A DNA stretch of 64,000 nucleotides, taken from positions 992,001 through 1,056,000 of the forward strand of contig NZ_CP043494.1 in NCBI RefSeq assembly GCF_044360475.1, read 5' to 3'. Source of the DNA: Archangium minus (GTDB lineage: Bacteria > Myxococcota > Myxococcia > Myxococcales > Myxococcaceae). The translations under genes and the position numbers were made by a program. The notes beneath the pieces are model-generated. The model had not been told where the DNA came from. It searched no databases and was given only the letters and a program-made list of their open reading frames with translations. Positions 8,611-17,123 of the stretch are shown here, in pieces (the stretch's first letter is position 1; each line of letters begins with the position of its first letter).

Positions 8611-9864
8611 ATGTCCGACAAGAAGCCCGTCAATCACATCCGTCTCACCTCGCACCCTGACAGCGATTCCCAGGCCGTTCCCATTCGTTGGGGAGAGCCC
8701 GAGCCGCTGCGCCGGGGTCCCGTCATCGCCACGCTGACGGAGCCCGCGCACCGCAACGTCATCGGCACGCACTCGGGCTCGTACGCCATCTACCGAGCCG
8801 TCGCCGTGGCCGCCGGTCAGCTACCGCACGACCATCGGGCGGACCTCACCAACACCGCGCCTGCCGAGCAGATTGGTCCGCACAAGGCCTGGTTTGACCC
8901 CGAGCGCATCGTCTCGATGGACCCGTGGGGCGCGGTGGCGCCGCAGGCCTTCCGCGCGTTCATGGACCAGGGCATGGACATCCGGCCCACCATCGCCATC
9001 ACCCGCGCGCACATCAACATGCCCGAGCTGCGCGATGCCATCACCGCTGGGCGCCTCAAGCCAGACGGCAGGATTCTCTGCGCCAACGGGGACGTGAGCG
9101 TGGTGAAGGCCGCGGTGGAGCCGGTGTGGTACCTGCCCGGCATCGCGAAGCGCTTCGGCCTCACCGAGGCGGCGCTGCGCCGCGGGCTCTTTGAGCAGAC
9201 CGGCGGCATGTTCCCCGAGCTGATTACCCGCTCGGACCTGGAGGTCTTCCTGCCGCCGATTGGCGGGTTGACGCTCTATTTCTTCGGGGACATGGGCACC
9301 ATCTCCAACCCGGAGGTACCGCTGGCGGTGCGCGTGCACGACGAGTGCAACGGCTCGGACGTGTTCGGCAGTGATATCTGCACATGTCGGCCTTACCTCA
9401 CGCACGGAATCGAGGTGTGCATCCAGACGGCGCAGGAGGGAGGGGCGGGCGTCATCGTCTACTCGCGCAAGGAGGGCCGCGCGCTGGGCGAGGTGACGAA
9501 GTTCCTCGTGTACAACGCACGCAAGCGCCAAGAGGGTGGGGACTCGGCGGCCACCTACTTCCACCGCACTGAGTGCGTGGCCGGCGTGCAGGACATGCGC
9601 TTCCAGGAGCTGATGCCGGACGCGCTGCACTGGCTGGGCATCACCCGCATCCACCGCTTCGTATCCATGAGCGACATGAAGCACGACGCCATCGTCCGCT
9701 CGGGCATTGAGATCCTCGAGCGCGTGCCGATTCCGGAGGAGCTCGTCCCCGCCGACGCCAAGGTGGAGATGGAGGCGAAGAAGGCCGCTGGCTACTTCAC
9801 CACGGGCAAGGTGGCCTCGAAGGAGGAGCTCATGGAGGTGAAGGGCAGGGCGCTCGATGCGTGA
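8611..9864 (+). CDS. urc1: URC1-type GTP cyclohydrolase II-like protein (uracil catabolism)
   Basis: 417 residues, roughly twice a RibA cyclohydrolase II. The conserved RibA half runs from about residue 230: zinc-binding cysteines in HDECNGSD and DICTC, then KEGRALGEVTKF where RibA has EGRGIGL. The extra N-terminal 200 residues and this altered motif are characteristic of URC1 proteins. URC1 is required for uracil breakdown through UMP in the yeast Lachancea kluyveri and is thought to open the pyrimidine ring of a uracil nucleotide. A ribosome binding site GAGGAGGG lies 6-7 bp upstream. The stop overlaps the start of urc4 by 8 bp, so the two are translationally coupled. A riboflavin role is less likely because no rib genes are present. 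Confidence 0.85.
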   Translation: MSDKKPVNHIRLTSHPDSDSQAVPIRWGEPEPLRRGPVIATLTEPAHRNVIGTHSGSYAIYRAVAVAAGQLPHDHRADLTNTAPAEQIGPHKAWFDPERIVSMDPWGAVAPQAFRAFMDQGMDIRPTIAITRAHINMPELRDAITAGRLKPDGRILCANGDVSVVKAAVEPVWYLPGIAKRFGLTEAALRRGLFEQTGGMFPELITRSDLEVFLPPIGGLTLYFFGDMGTISNPEVPLAVRVHDECNGSDVFGSDICTCRPYLTHGIEVCIQTAQEGGAGVIVYSRKEGRALGEVTKFLVYNARKRQEGGDSAATYFHRTECVAGVQDMRFQELMPDALHWLGITRIHRFVSMSDMKHDAIVRSGIEILERVPIPEELVPADAKVEMEAKKAAGYFTTGKVASKEELMEVKGRALDA

Positions 9865-11047
9865 GGCCTCTACCACTGTTGCGTACCTGCGGAGCCCGCG
9901 CGCCATCCGCGAGCGTTGCCGGGCCTTGTTGGAGCTGGGGCTCGCCGGGAAGCTGGAGCACTTCCGCGTGGACATGGATCGGCTGCCAGCCGTGGCGGAC
10001 TACGTGCTGGACGTCACCCGCGCGACGTACCCCACGCTGGAGATTCCAGTGCACAGCCGCTGGGGACACTTCGACGTGGGAGGAGTGCGGCGCAACGCGG
10101 AGCTGGATGCGCGTCTGGCCTCGCTGCCGCCCGCGGAGCGGGCTCGGGCGAAGCTGGACCTGGTCGTCACGAGCGTGTTGCTGGATGCGGGCAGTGGGCC
10201 CACGTGGAAGTACGAGGAGCCCGGTGGGGGCACGTATGCGCGCTCCGAGGGCCTGGCGGTGGCCAGCTTCCGCATGTTCATGGCGGGGGCGTTCTCCTCG
10301 GATCCGAGCCAGCCGCTGCGCGCGGACGCCGAGGGGTTGCGGCGCTTGAGCCTCGATGCGCTGGCGCGGGGCTTCCAGGTGACAGAGGCCAACCCGCTGG
10401 CGGGCCTGGAGGGGCGGCTCGCGCTGCTGCACGGGCTGGGGCACGCGCTGCCGAGGCCCGGGGCACTTTATGATCAGCTCGTGGAGCGAGGTCCACGGGT
10501 ACCCGCTGCACAGGTGCTGGGACGGGTGCTGGAGTCGCTTGGCCCCATCTGGCCGGGACGCATCACGCTGGACGGGGTGAACCTGGGAGACGTGTGGTGG
10601 CACTCGGCGCTGGGGCCCGACGACAGCCCGGAGGCGTTGGTGCCCTTCCACAAGCTGTCGCAGTGGCTGACGTACTCGCTGCTGGAGCCACTGGAGGAGG
10701 GCGGCATCACGGTGACGGAGCTGGACGCGCTCACCGGGCTGCCCGAGTACCGAAACGGTGGCCTGCTGGTGGACCTGGGCGCGCTGGCGCCGAGGGAGGC
10801 GCGGCTGCTGAGGGACGCCTTCGCACCGGGAGCGGAACCCATCGTGGAGTGGCGCGCGCTGACGGTTGCGCTGCTGGACGAGGTGGCGAAGCGGGTGCGC
10901 GAGCGGCTGGGGAAGACGGCGGAGGAGCTCCCGCTGGCGAAGGTGCTGCAAGGGGGGACGTGGAGCGCGGGGAGACGCATCGCCTCGGAGAAGCGCCCGG
11001 GAGGCACACCGCCGATCCGCATCGAGAGCGACGGGACGGTGTTCTGA
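9857..11047 (+). CDS. urc4: URC4/DUF1688 family protein (uracil catabolism)
   Basis: 396 residues of the DUF1688 family, recognised by the N-terminal segment AIRERCRALLELG and SRWGHFDVGG, and by ITLDGVNLGDVWWH in the middle. The fungal homologue URC4 is required for uracil use together with URC1 and a uracil phosphoribosyltransferase; its exact reaction was not settled to my knowledge, but it acts after ring opening on the route to ribosylurea and the C3 product. ATG 9857 overlaps the end of urc1 by 8 bp. A 40-bp hairpin repeat follows the stop and separates this gene from upp. No signal peptide or membrane segment is visible, so it is cytoplasmic. Confidence 0.85.
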   Translation: MREASTTVAYLRSPRAIRERCRALLELGLAGKLEHFRVDMDRLPAVADYVLDVTRATYPTLEIPVHSRWGHFDVGGVRRNAELDARLASLPPAERARAKLDLVVTSVLLDAGSGPTWKYEEPGGGTYARSEGLAVASFRMFMAGAFSSDPSQPLRADAEGLRRLSLDALARGFQVTEANPLAGLEGRLALLHGLGHALPRPGALYDQLVERGPRVPAAQVLGRVLESLGPIWPGRITLDGVNLGDVWWHSALGPDDSPEALVPFHKLSQWLTYSLLEPLEEGGITVTELDALTGLPEYRNGGLLVDLGALAPREARLLRDAFAPGAEPIVEWRALTVALLDEVAKRVRERLGKTAEELPLAKVLQGGTWSAGRRIASEKRPGGTPPIRIESDGTVF

Positions 11048-11050
11048 TAA

Positions 11051-11090
11051 CCCCCTCTCCCTCTGGGAGAGGGTTGGGGTGAGGGTATTC
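11051..11090 (+). repeat. Interspersed hairpin repeat, copy 1
   Basis: A perfect hairpin with 9-bp arms CCCTCTCCC and GGGAGAGGG around the loop TCT, followed by TTGGGGTGAGGGTATTC. The same unit recurs at 32921, 55557 and 59151, and inverted at 59301. This copy sits inside the URC operon between urc4 and upp, where it could attenuate transcription or stabilise mRNA ends. Confidence 0.85.
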
Positions 11091-11123
11091 CTTTTACTCG
11101 AGCCGAAGAACGAGGAGGCAGCC

Positions 11124-11762
11124 GTGACGTACCCGGACAACTGCACCGTGGTGGACCACCCGCTGGTGAAGCACAAGCTGACGCTGATGCGGCGCAAGGA
11201 CACGAGCACGGCCTCGTTCCGCGCGTTGTTGCAGGAGATCTCCCTGCTGCTCGCCTACGAGGCGATGCGGGACTTGAAGCTGACAGAGGAGACCATCGAA
11301 ACGCCGATGATGGAGATGCGCGCACCGGTGCTGGAGGGCAAGAAGCTGGTGCTGGTGGCGATTCTCCGAGCGGGACAGGGCATCCTGGACGGGATGCTGC
11401 AGCTGGTGCCGAGCGCCCGCGTGGGTCACATCGGTCTGTATCGAGATCCCAAGACACTGACGGCGGTGGAGTACTACTACAAGGTGCCGAACCAGCTGGC
11501 GGACCGAGACGTCATCGTGTGTGATCCGATGCTGGCGACGGGGAACTCGGCGGTGGCGGCGCTCAACCGCATCAAGCGGAGCAAGCCCGGGAGCCTGCGT
11601 TTCGTGTGCCTGCTGGCGTGCCCCGAGGGCCTGACCAACTTGCGCGAACACCACCCGGACGTGCGTGTCTTTACCGCTGGGGTGGATGAGAAGCTCAACG
11701 AGCACGGCTATATCCTGCCGGGCCTGGGCGATGCGGGCGATCGGCTCTTCGGCACGCGGTAG
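11124..11762 (+). CDS. upp: Uracil phosphoribosyltransferase
   Basis: 212 residues, the normal length for Upp. The PRPP-binding loop is CDPMLATGNSAVAAL and the C-terminus ends in GLGDAGDRLFGTR, the uracil-binding signature. The enzyme joins uracil and PRPP to give UMP. GTG 11124 was chosen because GAGGAGG ends 5 bp before it; the frame continues upstream into unrelated sequence. Its position as the last gene of an operon with urc1 and urc4 mirrors URC6 of fungi, in which UMP formation is the first step of uracil catabolism. It therefore probably serves degradation as well as salvage. Confidence 0.93.
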   Translation: MTYPDNCTVVDHPLVKHKLTLMRRKDTSTASFRALLQEISLLLAYEAMRDLKLTEETIETPMMEMRAPVLEGKKLVLVAILRAGQGILDGMLQLVPSARVGHIGLYRDPKTLTAVEYYYKVPNQLADRDVIVCDPMLATGNSAVAALNRIKRSKPGSLRFVCLLACPEGLTNLREHHPDVRVFTAGVDEKLNEHGYILPGLGDAGDRLFGTR

Positions 11763-11810
11763 CGCGCGTCAGGTGGTGCGGCAACACGAGGGCATGCATG
11801 CTGCCGCGCT

Positions 11811-13127
11811 ATGCGGAGAACCCTCTCATGGCCGCACGTGGCTGTGGCGCTGTTGCTGCTGGTGCCTGTTTCATGCGCCGTGTCTCCGGGGGGTGCTCCC
11901 CCTGGGGCGGGTCGTGAGGCGGAGCCGAAGGTTGTACAGGTAGACGCGCTCTCCGGTGGGAAGCTCCGGCTCTCCTTCGAGCCGGTGGAGTCCGAGCCGG
12001 CCCTGGAGCGGGTGCGTGTGAAGGAGGCGAGAGCGGCCCTCGCATTCTTCCAGGACTCCTTCCGAGTGACGGAGAAGCCACGTACTCGCTCCCGGCTCGT
12101 GCTGGTATCGACGGGAGGGGGAGGGGGCCAGCCCGCGGAGTGGGAGTCGCGGTTGAGGCAGGAGTACCTGTCGAGGTACGGCCCGCCGCTGCTGCCCATG
12201 CCTGAGTCAATGGAGCAGAGCCGGCTCTTCCTGGCGCTGAAGCTCTCACCTGGGTACATGGGCGAGGGGGTGAGGGAAGCGGCGCAGGAGTTGTTCAGCT
12301 CGCCGGTGTTCCTCTCGGGAGTGGCGCTGTCGGTGCTGGTGTACTTCGCGGCATGGCTGGCGCCGGAGCCCGTCTTCACCAAGGCCTTCGTGGCGACGCT
12401 GACGCTGAGGCTGACGCTGGCGGTGGGTGCGGTGGAGCTCACGCAGGTGGCACGGGCCTGCGTGCGGCTGTACCAGGAGGCGGAGGCAGCGAGGACGGTG
12501 CAGGAGCTCGAAGCGGTGGCGGAGCGCTTCGGTAGGGCGATGGGAGGCACGGGGCTGAGGGTGCTGATGCTGGTGGCGAGCATGGGAGTGGCGAAGGGGC
12601 TACCCGGGGTGCCCGAGGGAGGACTCGGGGCGCTGTTGCGCTCGCCGAGGTTCGCGATGCCCGGGGGCATGACGGTGCAAGGAGCGGCGACGGTGCAGAT
12701 GGTAGCGGATGGAACGGTCCTGGTGACGGGAGTGGCGGCGGGGACGGCTGCGGCCACGGTGGGCAGTGCCTGTGCCGACGGTACCGAGGCGAAGGAGGGC
12801 TACCACTGGCACCACCTGGCCACCAACAAGAACGACATCTCGACAGTGTCAGGCGGACCCTGGACGCCCCTGTTCAAGAGGCTCTTCGCGAAGGCCGGGA
12901 TGAGCCTGGACGCGGCTGAGAACCTCATCTACCTCAAAGGCCACAAAGGCCCCCACCCCGAGGAGTACCATGAAGTGGTGTACAACAGGCTCCGCGCGGC
13001 GCTCGAAGACTGCGGGACGGTTTCGCACTGCAAAGACAAGCTGATGGAGACGCTCAAGAAGATCGCCGATGAAACATGCACGCCCGGTTCTCGACTTCAC
13101 CAACTGGTGACCAGGTCTCAGGATTGA
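11811..13127 (+). CDS. SitA-like polymorphic lipoprotein toxin with AHH nuclease domain, copy 1
   Basis: 438 residues. A lipoprotein signal with lipobox VPVSC opens the protein. A conserved middle (about residues 30-320) contains hydrophobic helices, for example around LFSSPVFLSGVALSVLVYF. The C-terminal toxin domain shows WHHLATNKN and then GHKGPHPEEYH, the AHH subfamily of HNH/endonuclease VII nucleases. This matches the myxobacterial lipoprotein family TIGR02269, to which the SitA toxins belong; those pass between kin by TraA/TraB outer-membrane exchange and kill cells without the cognate immunity protein. The immunity-type gene follows 16 bp downstream. The whole pair is duplicated 1,959 bp downstream. 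No strong ribosome binding site is seen before ATG 11811. Delivery by outer-membrane exchange is inferred from family membership. Confidence 0.8.
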   Translation: MRRTLSWPHVAVALLLLVPVSCAVSPGGAPPGAGREAEPKVVQVDALSGGKLRLSFEPVESEPALERVRVKEARAALAFFQDSFRVTEKPRTRSRLVLVSTGGGGGQPAEWESRLRQEYLSRYGPPLLPMPESMEQSRLFLALKLSPGYMGEGVREAAQELFSSPVFLSGVALSVLVYFAAWLAPEPVFTKAFVATLTLRLTLAVGAVELTQVARACVRLYQEAEAARTVQELEAVAERFGRAMGGTGLRVLMLVASMGVAKGLPGVPEGGLGALLRSPRFAMPGGMTVQGAATVQMVADGTVLVTGVAAGTAAATVGSACADGTEAKEGYHWHHLATNKNDISTVSGGPWTPLFKRLFAKAGMSLDAAENLIYLKGHKGPHPEEYHEVVYNRLRAALEDCGTVSHCKDKLMETLKKIADETCTPGSRLHQLVTRSQD

Positions 13128-13143
13128 CACTGGAGCGGCCATC

Positions 13144-13707
13144 ATGCCCAGGTACTACGATTTGAGAGATGCCAGGCAACATCCAGGACGCTGGCATCTT
13201 GGCGGCCCTGTTGATGAGCGGGGCGAAGACATCAACCCCTGGCAGTTCTTCAAGGGCAGGCGTCTTGAGCTGGAGTGCGTGCCTCTGCTTCCTCTCGACG
13301 TTCCCGGGCATGAGCTGGACTTCAGTTGGGCTGCCTTCTCCATCCCCGTGGTTAACAGTCGTTTCGTCCGTCTCTTCGAGTGTCTGGGCATCCAGGACGT
13401 GCAGTTCATTTCCGTTCAAGTAGAGGGTCATGCCGGGCCCTTCTTCATCCTCAACACGCTGCGCACCATCCGCTGCATCGACGATGCCCGGTGCGAGGAG
13501 GCCCTTTACTGGCAACCAGAGGATGGCCAGCCGGAGAAGGTGGGCAGGTATCGCTCTGTCGTGGGAATGCGTATCGACCCGACGAAGGTGGGCGACGCGC
13601 GCATCTTCCGCACCTGGGGCTGGTCACAGGGCCTCATCATCTCCGAGGAACTCAAGCAGGCGATGGAGCAGGAAGGTCTCACCGGTACGCGGTTCGTCGA
13701 AGTGTGA
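13144..13707 (+). CDS. Imm11-type immunity protein, copy 1
   Basis: 187 residues, soluble, without a signal peptide. The C-terminal pattern RIDPTKV..ARIFRTWGW then ISEELKQAMEQEGLTGTRF is typical of the Imm11 (former DUF1629) family, which in myxobacteria sits next to AHH toxins. It presumably binds and neutralises the nuclease domain of the toxin just upstream. ATG 13144 lies 16 bp after the toxin stop with TGGAGCGG in the gap. Compared with copy 2, the last ~30 residues are nearly identical while the N-terminal half differs strongly, as expected if that half contacts the variable toxin surface. Confidence 0.78.
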   Translation: MPRYYDLRDARQHPGRWHLGGPVDERGEDINPWQFFKGRRLELECVPLLPLDVPGHELDFSWAAFSIPVVNSRFVRLFECLGIQDVQFISVQVEGHAGPFFILNTLRTIRCIDDARCEEALYWQPEDGQPEKVGRYRSVVGMRIDPTKVGDARIFRTWGWSQGLIISEELKQAMEQEGLTGTRFVEV

Positions 13708-13772
13708 GGCGTCTTACCAAGACGGGACGTGTCATACGCCCGGCACCCGGGGGAAGAGCATGCTGTTGGCAC

Positions 13773-15086
13773 ATGAGCGTTCCTGTCCTGTCGCGTACGG
13801 CCGTGGCGCTGTTGCTGCTGGTGCCTGTTTCATGCGCCGTGTCTCCGGGGGGTGCTCCCCCTGGGGCGGGCCGTGAGGCGGAGCCGAAGGTTGTACAGGT
13901 AGACGCGCTCTCCGGTGGGAAGCTCCGGCTCTCCTTCGAGCCGGTGGAGTCCGAGCCGGCCCTGGAAGGGGTGCGAGTGAAGGAGGCGAGAGCGGCCCTC
14001 GCATTCTTCCAGGACTCCTTCCAAGTGGCGGAGAAGCCACGTACTCGCTCTCGGCTCGTGCTGGTATCGACGGGAGGGGGAGGGGGCCAGCCCGCGGAGT
14101 GGGAGTCGCGGTTGAGGCAGGAGTACCTGTCGAGGTACGGCCCGCCGCTGCTGCCCATGCCTGAGTCAATGGAGCAGAGCCGGCTCTTCCTGGCGCTGAA
14201 GCTCTCACCTGGGTACATGGGCGAGGGGGTGAGGGAAGCGGCGCAGGAGTTGTTCAGCTCGCCGGTGTTCCTCTCGGGAGTGGCGCTGTCGGTGCTGGTG
14301 TACTTCGCGGCATGGCTGGCGCCGGAGCCCGTCTTCACCAAGGCCTTCGCGGCGACGCTGACGCTGAGGCTGACGCTGGCGGTGGGGGCGGTGGAGCTCA
14401 CGCAAGTGGCACGGGCCTGCGTGCGGCTGTACCAGGAGGCGGAGGCAGCGAGGACGGTGCAGGAGCTCGAAGCGGTGGCGGAGCGCTTCGGTAGGGCGAT
14501 GGGAGGCACGGGGCTGAGGGTGCTGATGCTGGTGGCGAGCATGGGAGTGGCGAAGGGGCTACCCGGAGTGCCCGAGGGAGGACTCGGGGCGCTGTTGCGC
14601 TCGCCGAGGTTCGCGATGCCCGGGGGCATGACGGTGCAAGGAGCGGCGACGGTGCAGATGGTAGCGGATGGAACGGTCCTGGTGACGGGAGTGGCGGCGG
14701 GGACGGCTGCGGCCACGGTGGGTAGTGCCTGTGCCGACGGTACCGAGGCGAAGGAGGGCTACCACTGGCACCACCTGGCCACCAACAAGAACGACATCTC
14801 GACGGTTGCCGGCGGACCTTGGACGCCCAGGTTCGAGGAACTCTTCGCGCTCGCGGGGATGAGCCTGGATGCGGCGGAGAACCTCATCTACCTCAAGGGC
14901 CATAAAGGTCCTCATCCAGAGGAGTACCATGAAGCGGTGTTCGAGAGGCTCAACAGGGAACTCCGAGGCTGCGGAACCGTTGCTCGATGCAGAGCCAAGC
15001 TGCTGGAGGCGCTCGGGAAGATCGCGGAGGAGGTTTGCACTCCTGGGTCACGGCTCCACCGACTGGTGACAAAGTCGAGAGACTGA
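13773..15086 (+). CDS. SitA-like polymorphic lipoprotein toxin with AHH nuclease domain, copy 2
   Basis: 437 residues, a tandem paralogue of the gene at 11811. From the signal-peptide core (VALLLLVPVSC) to HHLATNKNDISTV the two proteins differ at only about four residues. After that the C-terminal ~100 residues diverge: RFEELFALAG against LFKRLFAKAG, and RLNRELRGCGT against RLRAALEDCGT. The catalytic histidines and the GHKGPHPEEYH motif are kept. The first residues (MSVPVLSRTA) are unrelated to copy 1, which places the left edge of the duplication inside the signal peptide. ATG 13773 was chosen because it opens the signal peptide; the frame extends upstream through the first immunity gene in another register and is not real there. 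Confidence 0.8.
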   Translation: MSVPVLSRTAVALLLLVPVSCAVSPGGAPPGAGREAEPKVVQVDALSGGKLRLSFEPVESEPALEGVRVKEARAALAFFQDSFQVAEKPRTRSRLVLVSTGGGGGQPAEWESRLRQEYLSRYGPPLLPMPESMEQSRLFLALKLSPGYMGEGVREAAQELFSSPVFLSGVALSVLVYFAAWLAPEPVFTKAFAATLTLRLTLAVGAVELTQVARACVRLYQEAEAARTVQELEAVAERFGRAMGGTGLRVLMLVASMGVAKGLPGVPEGGLGALLRSPRFAMPGGMTVQGAATVQMVADGTVLVTGVAAGTAAATVGSACADGTEAKEGYHWHHLATNKNDISTVAGGPWTPRFEELFALAGMSLDAAENLIYLKGHKGPHPEEYHEAVFERLNRELRGCGTVARCRAKLLEALGKIAEEVCTPGSRLHRLVTKSRD

Positions 15087-15101
15087 ACTGGAGCGGAACG
15101 C

Positions 15102-15665
15102 GTGCTCAAGTACTACGTGCTGAAGGATGACATGCGCATCACGGGGCGCTGGCACCTGCGACACCCCGTGGATGAACACGGACAGAAAATAGCTCCCTGG
15201 CAGTTCACCCAGAGCCATCGGATCGCGCAGCAAGGCGCCATCCGGTTTCCCGTGAGGCCCGACGGGCTGGCACTGGACTTCACCTTGGATGCCTTCCTCA
15301 TCCCCGTGGTCCACTATCGCGTCGTCCAGCTCTTCGAGCGTCTGGGCATTCAGGAGGTGCAATTCCTTCCTGCGCAGGTTGAAGGCCATGCGGGGCCCTA
15401 TTTCATTCTCAACACCCTGCGTGTCATCCGATGCATCGACGATGACCAGTGCGAAGAGGTGCAGTATTGGATGCCGGAGGACGGCGAGCCCGAGCGGGTG
15501 GGCGAGTACCGATTCGTCGCGGGCCTGAGGATTGACCCGACGAAAGTAGAAGGAGCCCGCATCTTCCGTCCCTGGGGCTGGCCGCTAGCCCTCATCATCT
15601 CCGAGGAACTCAAGCAGGCGATGGAGCAGGAAGGTCTCACCGGCACGCGGTTCGTCGAAGTGTGA
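15102..15665 (+). CDS. Imm11-type immunity protein, copy 2
   Basis: 187 residues starting at GTG 15102, 15 bp after toxin copy 2. It is the same length as copy 1, but identity is low in the N-terminal ~80 residues and very high at the end, where the DNA of the last ~75 bases is almost the same. The likely role is protection against the toxin of copy 2. Homology between the two units stops right at the stop codon, marking the right boundary of the duplicated cassette. Whether each immunity protein protects only against its own toxin cannot be told from sequence. Confidence 0.78.
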   Translation: MLKYYVLKDDMRITGRWHLRHPVDEHGQKIAPWQFTQSHRIAQQGAIRFPVRPDGLALDFTLDAFLIPVVHYRVVQLFERLGIQEVQFLPAQVEGHAGPYFILNTLRVIRCIDDDQCEEVQYWMPEDGEPERVGEYRFVAGLRIDPTKVEGARIFRPWGWPLALIISEELKQAMEQEGLTGTRFVEV

Positions 15666-15952
15666 ACGCGGGGCTCGGGATTGATTTCGGCCCGGACCGC
15701 GGTTACCTTCTTTGAGCGATGATTCTCCTGACGTGCCAGCGTCGATTTAGCCGCCCCCCGAGCCCCACCAGGTGCCGGGAGGCCGTGCTGCGTCGCTAGC
15801 TCGTTCTCCCTCGGTGGATCGCCTCTCGGCGTGACGCCCACCTGGACCAGGGGTTCGGGGGGTGTCCGAGCGTGGCGCCGCCTCCTCCTCTCCTCGAGGA
15901 CCGGGCGTCGCCTGGAGCTGTCTTCCTTCCACTCCAGTCCGAGAGCCCTTCC

Positions 15953-17095
15953 ATGTCCGTTTGCATCCTCAGCACCGACGCTGTTCGCCGTGCCCTGTCC
16001 ATTCGTGACCTGACTGACCCCTCCTCCGGCCCTCATGCCATGCAGCGTCTTGTCGATGACGTGCTCGCCGCCCTCCGCGAGGCGTGGCGCTGCGACGTGC
16101 GGCTGCACCGGCAGAGCCCCATCGTCTCCGTCTCTGACAATTACGACCGGCTGCGCTACCCGCCTGACGGTGTCGCCCGCGACGCGCGCTATACGCGCTA
16201 CGTCTGTGACACCGCGCTGCTGCGCACCCAGACCTCGGCGATGATTCCGCCGCTGCTGCGCCAGCTCGCCTCCTCGCCCCAGTCATCCGAGGACGTGCTG
16301 CTCGCTTGTCCCGGGCTCGTCTACCGCCGCGACTGCATTGACCGCTTGCACACCGGTGAGCCCCACCAGATGGACCTCTGGCGCATCCGGCGGGGTGCTC
16401 CGCTCGGAGTCGAGGACCTGCGCCACATGGTGGAGACGGTCGTGCGAGCGCTGCTCCCCGGGTGCGAGTCGCGTGTCACCCCGGCTCGGCATCCGTACAC
16501 CACGGACGGACTGCAGATTGACGTCCTCCAAGGCGGCGAGTGGGTGGAGATTGGCGAGTGTGGTCTCGCTCACCCTGAGCTGCTCGCGGAGAGCGGGCTC
16601 GATACGGCGCGCGTCTCGGGGCTCGCCATGGGATTGGGGATGGATCGCATCCTCATGCTGCGCAAGGGCTTGGACGACATCCGCCTGCTGCGTGCTGAGG
16701 ATCCACGCATCTGCTCGCAAATGCTCGACCTGGAGCCTTACCGCGAGGTGTCCTCCATGCCCGCGGTGCGCAGAGACCTGTCCCTTGTACTCGAGGGGGA
16801 CGCCACCTCCGAGGAGCTCGGAGACGTGGTGCGCGCCGCGCTCGGCGCCCAGGCCGAGGTGGTGGAAGCCGTCGAGGTGCTCTCGGAGACGCCCTATGAG
16901 GCGCTGCCGTCCGCCGCCGTGCAGCGGCTCGGCATCTCACCCGGTCAGAAGAACGTGCTGCTGCGCGTGGTGCTGCGCGCGCTCGACCGCTCGCTCACCC
17001 ATGCCGAGTGCAACGAGCTGAGAGACCGCATCTACGCGGCCCTGCACCGGGGCTCCGCCTGGCAATGGGCGGCGGCCTCCGCCGCTCACCCTTGA
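15953..17095 (+). CDS. PheS-like class II ligase with C-terminal FDX-ACB domain (possible SrmL family, function unknown)
   Basis: 380 residues. The core is that of phenylalanyl-tRNA synthetase alpha: LLRTQTSAMI, the motif 2-like LVYRRDCID (from about residue 122) followed by HQMDLW, and motif 3 GLAMGLGMDRI near 225-235, then DDIRLLR. Residues ~265-365 form an FDX-ACB domain (RRDLSLVL at its start), which in bacteria normally ends PheT rather than PheS. The layout resembles the single-chain mitochondrial PheRS, but the N-terminal tRNA-binding arm is missing. I recall such proteins named 'PheS-related mystery ligase SrmL' (from memory). It might activate an amino acid for something other than tRNA charging. 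ATG 15953 has no clear ribosome binding site. The 287 bp upstream hold nothing recognisable. Confidence 0.7.
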   Translation: MSVCILSTDAVRRALSIRDLTDPSSGPHAMQRLVDDVLAALREAWRCDVRLHRQSPIVSVSDNYDRLRYPPDGVARDARYTRYVCDTALLRTQTSAMIPPLLRQLASSPQSSEDVLLACPGLVYRRDCIDRLHTGEPHQMDLWRIRRGAPLGVEDLRHMVETVVRALLPGCESRVTPARHPYTTDGLQIDVLQGGEWVEIGECGLAHPELLAESGLDTARVSGLAMGLGMDRILMLRKGLDDIRLLRAEDPRICSQMLDLEPYREVSSMPAVRRDLSLVLEGDATSEELGDVVRAALGAQAEVVEAVEVLSETPYEALPSAAVQRLGISPGQKNVLLRVVLRALDRSLTHAECNELRDRIYAALHRGSAWQWAAASAAHP

Positions 17096-17123
17096 GGCAT
17101 GCCCCGGTGGTGCACGGCGGGGA

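Noticed and set aside
8611..9864. Riboflavin-pathway ribA
   Set aside because: The N-terminal extension, the altered EGRALGE motif and linkage to urc4 and upp point to URC1 instead.
11811..15665. The duplication as an insertion sequence or transposon
   Set aside because: No transposase, terminal inverted repeats or target-site duplication; the edges match gene features (signal peptide core and stop codon).
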